Shown here piece by piece: positions 1-6,260 of a DNA stretch of 6,461 bases. Origin of the DNA: an uncultured Ruminococcus sp. (GTDB lineage Bacteria; Bacillota; Clostridia; Oscillospirales; Ruminococcaceae); contig CAMWGS010000115.1 in assembly GCA_947173865.1 (NCBI GenBank), positions 1 through 6,461 on the forward strand, in the 5' to 3' direction. The notes under the pieces were generated by a model. The model saw only the letters and a program-made list of their open reading frames with translations. It did no database searches and was not told the origin of the DNA. The position numbers were made by a program, and so were the translations under genes. Positions within the stretch are counted from its first letter, which is position 1. Each line of letters begins with the position of its first letter.

Positions 1-1295
1 TCAGCAGGCTGTGGCATTTCAAGAATTTCAAGCATTGTAGGTGCAAGGTCGGCAAGAACGCCACCCTCACGAAGTTCGCAGTCGTAACCTACACAGAAAA
101 GCGGAACGGGATTTGTAGTATGAGCAGTAAACGGGCTTCCGTCGGGTTCATACATCTTGTCAGCGTTTCCGTGGTCAGCCGTGATAAGAGCAGCACCGCC
201 CTTTGCAAGAATAGCGTCAACCATTTTACCAACACAGGTATCGACAGCTTCAACGGCAGCAACAGCAGCGTCAAAAATACCTGTATGACCTACCATGTCA
301 CAGTTAGCGTAATTAAGAATAATAACATCATACTTGTCGGAGTTGATAGCGTCAACAACAGCGTCACATACTTCATATGCACTCATTTCCGGCTTGAGGT
401 CGAAAGTCTCAACGTCAGGTGACTTTATGAGTATTCTGTCTTCACCCTCAAACTGCTTTTCTTCACCGCCGTTGAAGAAGAAAGTAACATGAGCATATTT
501 CTGAGTTTCTGCGATACGGAGCTGTGTTTTTCCTGACTTGCTGAGATATTCACCCATAGTCATTGTAAGCTGTTCGGGAGGATATGCAACTGTTACATTA
601 GGCATTGAAGCATCATACTGTGCCATGCAGACAAAGTGAAGATTAAAGAAACCGTTCTTTCTTTCAAATCCTGTGAAATCAGGGTCAACAAAGGCACGGG
701 TAATCTGTCTTGCACGGTCGGGACGGAAGTTGAAGAAAATAACGCTGTCGTCCGCCTTAATCTGTTCACCGCCCTCGATAACAGTCGGGAGCATGAATTC
801 ATCTGTAACTTCATTTTCGTATGAGTTCTTTATAGCCTGTACGGGACAATTTTCTTTTACACCTTCACCGTATACCATAGCGGAATAAGCCTTTTCAACT
901 CTGTCCCATGCGTTGTCTCTGTCCATAGCATAGAAACGACCTGAAATTGTGGAAACCTTTCCGAGAGCGATTTTATCAAGTTCTGCAACAGTCTGCTCCA
1001 TGAACTCGGCAGCAGATGACGGAGGAACGTCACGACCGTCAAGAAAAGCATGAATATAAACTTTTTCAAGACCGTTTTTCTTAGCCATTTCCACAATGCC
1101 GAAAAGATGTTCCATATGGCTGTGAACGCCACCGGGTGAAAGAAGTCCCATAAGATGAAGTGCGGAATTCTTTTCCTTACAGTTTTTCATAGCATTGAGG
1201 AGAGCTTTGTTTTCAAAGAAAACGCCGTCCTTGATGTCCTTTGAAATCTTTACAAGCATCTGATATACAATACGTCCTGCACCAATATTTGTGTG
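1..1295 (-). CDS. gpmI: Phosphoglycerate mutase, 2,3-bisphosphoglycerate-independent, exon 2 (C-terminus cut by window edge)
   Basis: Second exon of gpmI. I read 431 codons from 1295 down to 3 with no stop, and the frame runs off the left edge. It opens with HTNIGAGRIVYQ, the direct continuation of GNSEVG in exon 1. Numbering the spliced protein, family landmarks follow in order: HAFLDGRDVPPSS, GRFYAMDRDNAWDRVEKAY, FFNFRPDRARQ (substrate arginines), SPDVETFDLKPEMSA, NYANCDMVGH (metal ligands Asp397 and His401), TADHGNADKM (Asp438, His439) and FTAHTTNPVP (His456). These match the known metal ligands of bacterial iPGM with a constant offset of about -6 from Geobacillus numbering, so no residues are lost. 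The visible 495 residues lack only roughly 15-20 C-terminal ones of the usual ~510. This exon has no start or ribosome binding site of its own, so it depends on removal of the intron between 1296 and 4007. Confidence 0.95.
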
Positions 1296-1298
1296 GTA

Positions 1299-1353
1299 GA
1301 GTAGGAAAGTGTCGCCTTGCATTATCACTAATGTAGGTCTACACTAACCCCTC
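1299..1353 (-). ncRNA. Group II intron domain VI with branch-point adenosine at 1302
   Basis: The 5' arm GAGGGG..AGTGT (1353-1341) pairs with the 3' arm ACACT..CCT-A-CTC (1312-1299): three pairs, a bulged A at 1302, three pairs including one G-U, a T-T internal mismatch of two, then five pairs. The bulged A is the seventh nucleotide from the 3' end of the intron, the position expected for the lariat-forming adenosine. The distal part contains a further small hairpin, TAGTGTA/TACATTA, that competes with the upper stem; which one forms is not settled. Confidence 0.85.
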
Positions 1354-1356
1354 CCC

Positions 1357-1390
1357 AAACCGTACGTACACCTCTCGATGTATACGGCTT
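1357..1390 (-). ncRNA. Group II intron domain V (catalytic hairpin)
   Basis: Read on the minus strand, a 34-nt hairpin has the canonical domain V plan. The lower 8-bp stem AAGCCGTA/TACGGTTT carries the AGC catalytic triad and one G-U pair. A two-nucleotide bulge on the 3' arm follows, then a 6-bp upper stem TACATC/GGTGTA and a GAGA (GNRA) tetraloop. Every position pairs. This is the metal-ion-binding active site of the ribozyme and by itself identifies a group II intron. Confidence 0.95.
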
Positions 1391-1417
1391 TCCATCATAA
1401 TATAACTAACTAATTTA

Positions 1418-3241
1418 TTAATCTTCATGGTTATGAATTTTCCTGTGACATTCTTCGCACAATACTAAGGTTTTTCTTTGACGTGCTATCATCGTAAGTT
1501 CCCACTTTGTTTTACCTGTAAGGTTTTTTAGTTGGTGAACGTGATGTATATTAAACGGCACGTTTTCTTTTCCGCACATTTCACATTTTCTTGCGGATAT
1601 TCTCTGTTCAAGTTCAGTTATTCCAGTGTACATCATTGGATTTGCTTTGCTGTCAATATGGATTTCTTTACTTGGAGTGCCTTTTTTCTTAAATTCGTGA
1701 TTATAGAAAAATTTTACTTTATTCTTTTCTTCTTTTGTGTCATATTTGACACCCCAATCTTTACCCACTGTGTATTTACCTCTTATTTTGTAAACACTAC
1801 TTTTGTGTTTTCCTGCAAGTGTTTTCAGACAACTGTATTCCATGACATGATATATCATGTTCATTCTCGTTGATACATTTTCTGCCATAGAGTAGTAATT
1901 GTATAGTCCTCTTATTTCTGCATTGTATGTTGTAACTATTTCTAAATCACTTAAACATTGAAGATATGGTCTTGCTTTTCCTCTCCAGTGTTCAGCATTT
2001 ATGTCTTGGACTACACCTTTTTCATTGATGTAATTCAACATAACGTCTCTTGGCATAAATAACGCTATTCCCATATTTCCTGTTCTTCTTTTGATACCAT
2101 TTTTGTTTTCAAAGAAATGGCTGTTCTCTCTGACCTGTATTTCATAGTTCAGAAATCTTGCCTTATCTCTGCTGTGTGTTATTAGTGTTTTTTCTTCGGA
2201 AAGTTCAAGTTTCAGTTCTTCCTTTAAAAAATCTGTCAGTTCATCTTTAATGTCTTGGCAGTCCTGTTTACTTCCCATTACACTGATTATAAAGTCGTCT
2301 GCATATCGCACATACTGCATATTTTTGTAATTTCCTAATCCTGTTTTTTCTTGTTTTTGGTTTCTGAGTTGCTGTAATCTCTCATATTCTTTGATAAATT
2401 CCTGTCTTTCAAGTTCATCATCGCATTGATTTATCTTGATTTTCAGCTTACCCATATCATTACTGAGTTTTACATATACTGGATTTCTTACTCTGTTCTT
2501 TTTTGCTTCTCCTACGTTGTTTGCTGTGAATTTTTGCTTTATAGCTTCAATTTTCACATCAAGTTCGTTGAGATAGATATTTGCTAATATAGGACTTACA
2601 ATACCACCTTGAGGTGTTCCGCTGTATGTGTTCTGGTATCTCCAGTTTTCCATATATCCTGCTCTTAGGAATTTCCATATCAGTCTTATAAATCTTTCGT
2701 CTTTAATTCTCTTTCGCAAGATATTTATTAAAACGGTATGGTCTATGTTATCAAAGCAACCCTTTATGTCTCCTTCTATGAACCAGTTAGCACCCTTGAA
2801 TGTTCTTTGTACTTGTGTCAGTGCTGTATGACAGCTTTTGTGCGGTCTAAATCCATGTGAGTTGTCGAAGAATACAGGTTCATATATTGCTTCTAACATC
2901 ATTCGGCATACTTCCTGTACAAGTCTGTCGCTAAAATTTGGTATGCCTAATGGTCTTTTCTTACCACTCTTTTTGGAAATATATGTCCTCCTTACAGGCT
3001 GAACTTGATAGCTCTCATCTTTTATACTGTCTATGATACGCTGTATGCTTTTTTCACTAAATCCGTCTGCGGTTTCGTTATCGTTACCACTTGTTGAGCT
3101 ACCATTGTTCTTGTAGATATTGCTGTACGCTGTTATATACATATTTGCGTTACACAAATTTCTGTATATTCTTTCAAACTGATATTCCTTATTCTGTGCT
3201 TGTTTTGTTAGTTCAACTAAAACTTTTTCTGAATTTCTCAT
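1418..3241 (-). CDS. ltrA: Group II intron-encoded protein: reverse transcriptase / maturase / HNH endonuclease
   Basis: A 607-residue multifunctional intron protein, close in sequence and length to LtrA of Lactococcus (599 aa). The N-terminal RT-0 region and AYSNIYKNNGSSTSG are followed by TADGFSEKSIQ and RPLGIPNFSDRLVQE. The finger/palm has WFIEGDIKGCFDNIDH (catalytic Asp158), SGTPQGGIVSPILANIYLNE, and YVRYADDFIIS with the YADD box at 313-316. The maturase (X) domain follows around residues 395-480 (EIRGLYNYYSMAENV, MEYSCLKTLAGKHK). The C-terminal HNH domain has Cys553/Cys556, His566-His567, Cys595 and Cys598-His599. All catalytic residues I looked for are present, so it should be active. 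Family roles: binding and stabilising the intron RNA for splicing, cutting the second DNA strand at the target, and copying the intron into cDNA. GGAGG at 3256-3252 precedes the ATG by 10 nt. In Ll.LtrB the maturase binds RNA beside its own start and represses translation; the same layout here suggests similar autoregulation (inference). Confidence 0.95.
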   Translation of the reverse strand: MRNSEKVLVELTKQAQNKEYQFERIYRNLCNANMYITAYSNIYKNNGSSTSGNDNETADGFSEKSIQRIIDSIKDESYQVQPVRRTYISKKSGKKRPLGIPNFSDRLVQEVCRMMLEAIYEPVFFDNSHGFRPHKSCHTALTQVQRTFKGANWFIEGDIKGCFDNIDHTVLINILRKRIKDERFIRLIWKFLRAGYMENWRYQNTYSGTPQGGIVSPILANIYLNELDVKIEAIKQKFTANNVGEAKKNRVRNPVYVKLSNDMGKLKIKINQCDDELERQEFIKEYERLQQLRNQKQEKTGLGNYKNMQYVRYADDFIISVMGSKQDCQDIKDELTDFLKEELKLELSEEKTLITHSRDKARFLNYEIQVRENSHFFENKNGIKRRTGNMGIALFMPRDVMLNYINEKGVVQDINAEHWRGKARPYLQCLSDLEIVTTYNAEIRGLYNYYSMAENVSTRMNMIYHVMEYSCLKTLAGKHKSSVYKIRGKYTVGKDWGVKYDTKEEKNKVKFFYNHEFKKKGTPSKEIHIDSKANPMMYTGITELEQRISARKCEMCGKENVPFNIHHVHQLKNLTGKTKWELTMIARQRKTLVLCEECHRKIHNHED

Positions 3242-3251
3242 TGGGGAACTT

Positions 3252-3256
3252 CCTCC
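3252..3256 (-). promoter_or_regulatory. Ribosome binding site of the intron protein
   Basis: GGAGG on the minus strand, 10 nt before the ATG at 3241. It fixes the start of the maturase and lies at the beginning of intron domain IV, the region where LtrA-type proteins bind their own RNA. Confidence 0.75.
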
Positions 3257-3749
3257 ATTCTTCTTTGTTTTAGTTAATTATGACTGCTGTCCTTTGCCAT
3301 GTGAATGGCTTTCCCATTCTCAGACTACTACGACAGCTCCGTTGCCATGTCGGATATTCAAATGACTTTGCAAGCCTAATGATGTTGCTCATTATAGCTT
3401 AATGCAGACTTACAGAGTATATACCATGTTTACTTTATTTCAACACTTAACTTGTATATCACTTGCTCTCTGCCCCAAATTTCATTTCCTGTATGTCATA
3501 TTTATATGACTTCGGGTTTACTGGATAACTGTATTCTGTATTAAGCGTTCCGATTTAGGCAATCTCCGTTTAGTACAATAATTGCAAGTATACGGTTATT
3601 GTCGGATAATTCTTTAGCGTTTTTACATTTACTCAATGTATGCCCTGAGTTCTTTGACATCATTGCTGATGTGAGAACCGTTTGTTTTACAGCCTGAGGT
3701 TAAAACAAACACGTCTTGGAAGTCGGTCAGTTCCTTGACTTGACTCAGT

Positions 3750-3774
3750 CTATCGTTTCAACTGGTTTCGATAG
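3750..3774 (-). ncRNA. EBS1 stem-loop of the intron (target recognition)
   Basis: On the minus strand a perfect 6-bp stem CTATCG/CGATAG closes a 13-nt loop AAACCAGTTGAAA. ACCAGTT in the loop (3766-3760) can pair over 7 bp, with two G-U pairs, with AGTTGGT, the last seven exon-1 nucleotides (4014-4008). That is the expected IBS1-EBS1 contact which sets the 5' splice site and the homing target. The nucleotide just 5' of EBS1 is A and the first base of exon 2 is C, so the delta-delta' pair expected in IIA introns would be a mismatch. That small oddity lowers confidence slightly. Confidence 0.75.
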
Positions 3775-4007
3775 TGCCTCACGATTTGACTGCTCACGCT
3801 CGAATTTCAAGTAGAACAACTTTTATCCTCATATAACCTTTACATCTCGCTATTCAGTCGTGACATTCCAGTTTGTCAACTTATAGCTTTCTGACCATGC
3901 TACACTCCCCGTCTGGTTTCCCTTTCGGATAAGGTCAGTGATGTTATCCCGTTCTCTTAGGATAGTAACACTAATCGTTACAACAATTATTGCCCTTACG
4001 GACGCAC

Positions 4008-4199
4008 ACCAACTTCGGAATTGCCCATCTGACCGTCAGGAAGTCCGACATCCAGACCGCTCGCACCGATAAGAGTGTGAGGACCATTCATATATTTGTC
4101 AATATTGGGAGTTTTAGCAGCAGTAATAGCATTGCCGTAATCGGACGAGTTATAACCGAAACCGTCCATAATAATAAGTGCAACAGGTTTTTTTGACAT
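4008..4199 (-). CDS. gpmI: Phosphoglycerate mutase, 2,3-bisphosphoglycerate-independent, exon 1
   Basis: First exon (64 codons) of cofactor-independent phosphoglycerate mutase, the cytosolic glycolytic enzyme that interconverts 3- and 2-phosphoglycerate using two divalent metal ions (usually Mn2+). Seen: MSKKPVALIIMDGFGYN with metal ligand Asp12, then SGLDVGLPDGQMGNSEVG holding the phosphate-accepting Ser61. The start at 4199 is chosen because AGGAG at 4212-4208 lies 8 nt upstream and MSKKP is family-like; an ATG at 4226 in the same frame overlaps that site and adds nine atypical residues. The frame ends cleanly at Gly64 (GGT) where a group II intron begins. Reading on adds only V-R-P before TAA at 3998-3996, so the unspliced product would be 67 aa and inactive. 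The gene follows a small lipoprotein ORF by 19 nt, so it is probably co-transcribed with it and with tpiA. The gene identity is very secure. Confidence 0.96.
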
Positions 4200-4207
4200 A
4201 ATTATTT

Positions 4208-4212
4208 CTCCT
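4208..4212 (-). promoter_or_regulatory. Ribosome binding site deciding the gpmI start
   Basis: AGGAG on the minus strand lies 8 nt before the ATG at 4199. This selects MSKKP as the N-terminus over the upstream in-frame ATG at 4226. The site sits between the stop of the lipoprotein ORF (4219) and gpmI. Confidence 0.85.
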
Positions 4213-4218
4213 ATATTT

Positions 4219-4652
4219 TTATTCACGTATGTTCTGCTGACCTACGTTGTCTGTACTTTTAAATCCACATGATTTAAAAGTCTTTTTATCGCTTATTGCA
4301 TACACATAATTGCCGTTCTGAGCAATTATGTAATAACCGTCTGATTTGTATTTGTCTTCATATGTCTGAAACAGTCTTTCCGCATCTGAGGTACTGAGTC
4401 CATAACATATATCAATATATTTTCCGTCTTTTTCGGCATATACCCTTTCACCCGAAAAATCTGTATCAAGTATTGTATCGAAAGTTTCAACCGAATATCC
4501 GTCATCGGTGAGATTTTCAACAAGTTCATTTTTTGCAGGTACTATTTTGTCAGGTTCAGGAATACCGGAGTTTTTATTTTCACCGCAACCCATTGTCATG
4601 AATACTGATGTAACAATTGCCGACAGAATTATAAAAATTTTTTCAAGTACAT
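4219..4652 (-). pseudogene. Small putative lipoprotein, signal peptide frameshifted
   Basis: Family not recognised. The open part from the ATG at 4599 begins MTMGCGENKNSG, giving 126 aa, and would have no export signal. One frame away an ATG at 4652, 6 nt after AAGAGG, starts MYLKK and then runs into TAA. If the A6 tract at 4643-4638 is read as seven A, the two join as MYLKKIFIILSAIVTSVF then MTMGCGEN: a charged N-terminus, a hydrophobic core and Cys23 as the likely lipidation site. That gives 144 aa, a typical small membrane-anchored lipoprotein. The mature part is acidic and polar, with KYIDICYGLSTSDAERLF and YYIIAQNGNYVYAISDKK, suggesting a compact alpha/beta domain outside the membrane. 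The T-M-G-C lipobox is imperfect. The ORF lies 16 nt after the membrane-protein ORF and 19 nt before gpmI. Options are true frameshift decay, slippage, or a sequencing error. Confidence 0.6.
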
Positions 4653-4658
4653 AAATTA

Positions 4659-4664
4659 CCTCTT
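4659..4664 (-). promoter_or_regulatory. Ribosome binding site of the lipoprotein ORF
   Basis: AAGAGG on the minus strand, 6 nt before the ATG at 4652. It supports the longer, signal-peptide-bearing start over the internal ATG at 4599, which has no comparable site in front of it. Confidence 0.6.
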
Positions 4665-4668
4665 GTCA

Positions 4669-5397
4669 TTACCAGAATACAGCAAGACCCGAATCATAAT
4701 CAAACATACATCCTTTGTTGTAATAAGAAGATGCTGTAGTATATATTATAGCCTTTTCAAAATCGTGTATGTGTTCGGATTGAAGTCGATCGAAAACGTG
4801 TCGGGGAAGCTCTTCGGGACATTTTAATATTACTTTGTATTCTTCCGGAAACTGTTTTTCTTCCTGATTAGGCATATATGCTGTCTGACGTTCCACATAG
4901 TTCAAAGAATCAAAATGATTTTCGTATTTTTTAATGTTTCGGAATCAGTATGAAAAGCAAGATAAGCCGACGGGTGATAATCTTGTGCAATCATACAACC
5001 CTGTGTGATAAACATATAGTCGTCGCATTTTTTCGGCAGGAATGACGGAAGAATATCATTATTCAATCTTTCTGAATATACTCCGTAACCGTAACAAAAA
5101 CGCTTTACCGGATATATGAATTTTGTATTTTTGAAATTCATCAGAGTAACCGGAGCAAGTATCATCAATATTAAGACAGTTACCGAAACCACACGCAGTA
5201 TAATAACAGACTTTCTGAAACGTCCGTTTTTCCTGTAAATTCTGTAAACCAGTGCGAGAGCAAAATTAACCCAGAATTCAATCACAAACAACTGAAAGGT
5301 TATTCCGCTTGCATACACCCAAAACATCATACCTAAGAAAAAAGCCTATCAATACATTAAGGGCGTGTAAAGTTTTTTCTGTATCAGATTTTTTCAT
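4669..5397 (-). pseudogene. Three-helix membrane protein of unknown function, two frame breaks
   Basis: Family not recognised. Three minus-strand frames read end to end as one protein of about 242 aa. Part 1 starts at the ATG at 5397 (MKKSDTEKTLHALNVLIGFFL). Part 2 continues in another frame from about 5333 (GMMFWVYASGITFQLF to FHTDSETLK). Part 3 continues in a third frame from about 4931 (YENHFDSLNYVERQ to DSGLAVFW, TAA at 4671). The first join needs one base fewer near the T6/CTTAGG stretch at 5343-5332 and the second one base more at the A6 at 4932-4927, so the shifts cancel. The join is persuasive because helix 1 (about residues 12-31) is completed only by merging parts 1 and 2. Helices 2 and 3 fall near 35-54 and 64-86, and the remaining ~155 polar residues form a soluble, probably extracytoplasmic domain. 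It lies 67 nt after tpiA, with a hairpin between. The start has only a weak ribosome binding site. Confidence 0.65.
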
Positions 5398-5420
5398 ATC
5401 TGTTCTCAGTTTTGAAAAGG

Positions 5421-5449
5421 CAGTGGGCAAACTGAAAATTCACCCACTG
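5421..5449 (-). terminator. Hairpin after tpiA, possible weak terminator
   Basis: On the minus strand CAGTGGG and CCCACTG form a perfect 7-bp stem around a 15-nt loop, followed after two C by only TTTT. It lies 15 nt after the tpiA stop and before the membrane-protein ORF. The short U tract suggests partial termination or an mRNA-stabilising stem that separates tpiA output from downstream genes, rather than a strong terminator. Confidence 0.5.
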
Positions 5450-5464
5450 AAAATTGATTCAGAA

Positions 5465-6241
5465 TCAGCCGTTTACAGCAGCCTGAACGATAGTATTGAA
5501 ATCGTCAGCCTTGAGTGAAGCACCGCCGATAAGACCACCGTCAATGTCAGGCTTGGCAAGAAGTTCAGCACAGTTCTTAGCGTTCATAGAACCGCCGTAC
5601 TGGATTGTGATACTCTCGGCAACTTCCTTGTCGAAAAGATTTTCGATAGTCTTACGGATAAATGCACAAACGTCCTGAGCCTGTTCGGGAGTAGCAACCT
5701 TACCTGTACCGATTGCCCAAACAGGTTCGTAAGCAATAACAACATTCTTTATGCACTTCGGACAAGTACCCTGAAGTGCGATTTTTGTCTGCATAGCAAT
5801 AACTTCTTCTGTAATGCCCTGCTCTCTCTGTTCAAGAGTTTCACCAACGCAGAGAATAGGCTTTAAACCACCTTCGAGTGCGGCAAGAAGTCTCTTGTTT
5901 ACTGTTTCGTCTGTTTCACCGAAATACTGTCTTCTTTCGCTGTGACCGATAACAACGTATTCCACACCGAGTTCGGAAAGCATATCAGCAGAGATTTCAC
6001 CTGTGAAAGCACCGCTCTTTTCAAAGTGAACATTTTCAGCACCGATTTTTACGTTAGAGCCTGCTGTTGTGTTGATAGCAGTTTCAAGGTTTGTGAAAGG
6101 TACACAGGCAATAACTTCAACATTGCCTTCAGCGTTTGCAACGAGAGGCTTTACAGCTTCGAGAAGTTCCTTAGCTTCGGGACGTGTCTTGTTCATTTTC
6201 CAGTTACCAGCAATAATTGCTTTTCTTGTTGACTTGTTCAT
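5465..6241 (-). CDS. tpiA: Triosephosphate isomerase
   Basis: Cytosolic glycolytic enzyme that interconverts dihydroxyacetone phosphate and glyceraldehyde 3-phosphate, working as a dimeric (beta/alpha)8 barrel. The 258-residue product is of normal family length (about 250) and complete. Seen: AGNWKMNK with Asn13 and catalytic Lys15, VIGHSERRQYFGE with the electrophile His100, AYEPVWAIGTGK with the base Glu172 followed by the mobile loop 6, then IQYGGSMN and GLIGGASL for phosphate binding. The start at 6241 is preferred because AAGGAG (6256-6251) precedes it by 9 nt. An in-frame ATG at 6280 would add 13 residues, overlaps the upstream ORF and would place that ribosome binding site inside the gene. 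tpiA next to gpmI is the usual order of lower-glycolysis operons in Firmicutes (gap-pgk-tpiA-gpmI-eno); here two small ORFs separate them. Confidence 0.97.
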   Translation of the reverse strand: MNKSTRKAIIAGNWKMNKTRPEAKELLEAVKPLVANAEGNVEVIACVPFTNLETAINTTAGSNVKIGAENVHFEKSGAFTGEISADMLSELGVEYVVIGHSERRQYFGETDETVNKRLLAALEGGLKPILCVGETLEQREQGITEEVIAMQTKIALQGTCPKCIKNVVIAYEPVWAIGTGKVATPEQAQDVCAFIRKTIENLFDKEVAESITIQYGGSMNAKNCAELLAKPDIDGGLIGGASLKADDFNTIVQAAVNG

Positions 6242-6250
6242 TGTGATTAA

Positions 6251-6256
6251 CTCCTT
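6251..6256 (-). promoter_or_regulatory. Ribosome binding site deciding the tpiA start
   Basis: AAGGAG on the minus strand, 9 nt before the ATG at 6241. It is the reason for choosing MNKSTRK as the N-terminus rather than the upstream ATG at 6280. Confidence 0.85.
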
Positions 6257-6260
6257 TTGA

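Larger units (their letters stand above)
1296..4007 (-). mobile_element. Complete group IIA intron of the Ll.LtrB (mitochondrial-like) type, inserted in gpmI
   Basis: A full-length 2712-nt retroelement in sense orientation with gpmI. Seen: the 5' end GTGCGTCCGTAAGG at 4007 matches the group II GUGYG rule and resembles Ll.LtrB, which from memory starts GTGCGCCC. The 3' end is CTCTAC at 1301-1296, fitting the AY rule. Domain V, domain VI with a bulged A, an EBS1 loop and an LtrA-type protein in the domain IV position are all present. Excision joins codon 64 (GGT) to codon 65 (CAC) in phase 0 and restores the conserved GNSEVGH motif exactly, so both boundaries are supported independently by RNA signals and by protein homology. 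Inferred life cycle: lariat splicing helped by the encoded maturase, then retrohoming into intronless gpmI alleles. Base composition looks more A+T-rich than gpmI, consistent with transfer. EBS2 could not be placed with confidence. Confidence 0.95.
3242..4007 (-). ncRNA. Group II intron RNA, domains I-III and start of domain IV (no gene)
   Basis: These 766 nt between the 5' splice site and the maturase start hold no credible reading frame. They are the structured part of the intron ribozyme. Domain I, with the exon-binding loop at 3774-3750, fills most of it. Near the 3' side, CGTAGTAGTCTGAGAA followed by a GAATGG/CCATTC hairpin (3319-3303) and ACATGGCAAAGG recalls the equivalent stretch just before the ltrA start in Ll.LtrB, as I remember that sequence. 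The subdomain borders were not folded base by base. Confidence 0.85.

Noticed and set aside
857..1132. A 91-aa minus-strand ORF and other shadow frames within 1-1295
   Set aside because: They lie in other frames of gpmI exon 2, whose own frame is open throughout with all catalytic motifs present. Their composition is typical of out-of-frame reading.
1532..1873. A 113-aa plus-strand ORF opposite the intron protein
   Set aside because: It is rich in Phe and Cys, as expected from the antisense of an A-rich coding region, with no ribosome binding site and no recognisable domain.
1418..3241. Retron or diversity-generating reverse transcriptase
   Set aside because: The protein has the maturase X and HNH domains of LtrA and is flanked by group II domains I-III, V and VI. 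There is no template/variable repeat and no msr-msd structure.
3996..4226. A stand-alone 76-aa protein ending in V-R-P
   Set aside because: The last three codons are the intron 5' end (GTGCGTCCG). Family motifs show the exon stops at Gly64 and continues at 1295.
4669..4905. A separate 78-aa gene starting with TTG at 4905
   Set aside because: There is no ribosome binding site before the TTG, the frame stays open upstream of it, and it continues the preceding membrane protein naturally after one base shift at 4927-4932. It is treated as the C-terminal part of that gene.
5942..6232. Plus-strand ORFs opposite tpiA
   Set aside because: They are complete antisense overlaps of a clear housekeeping gene, with no ribosome binding site or motif.
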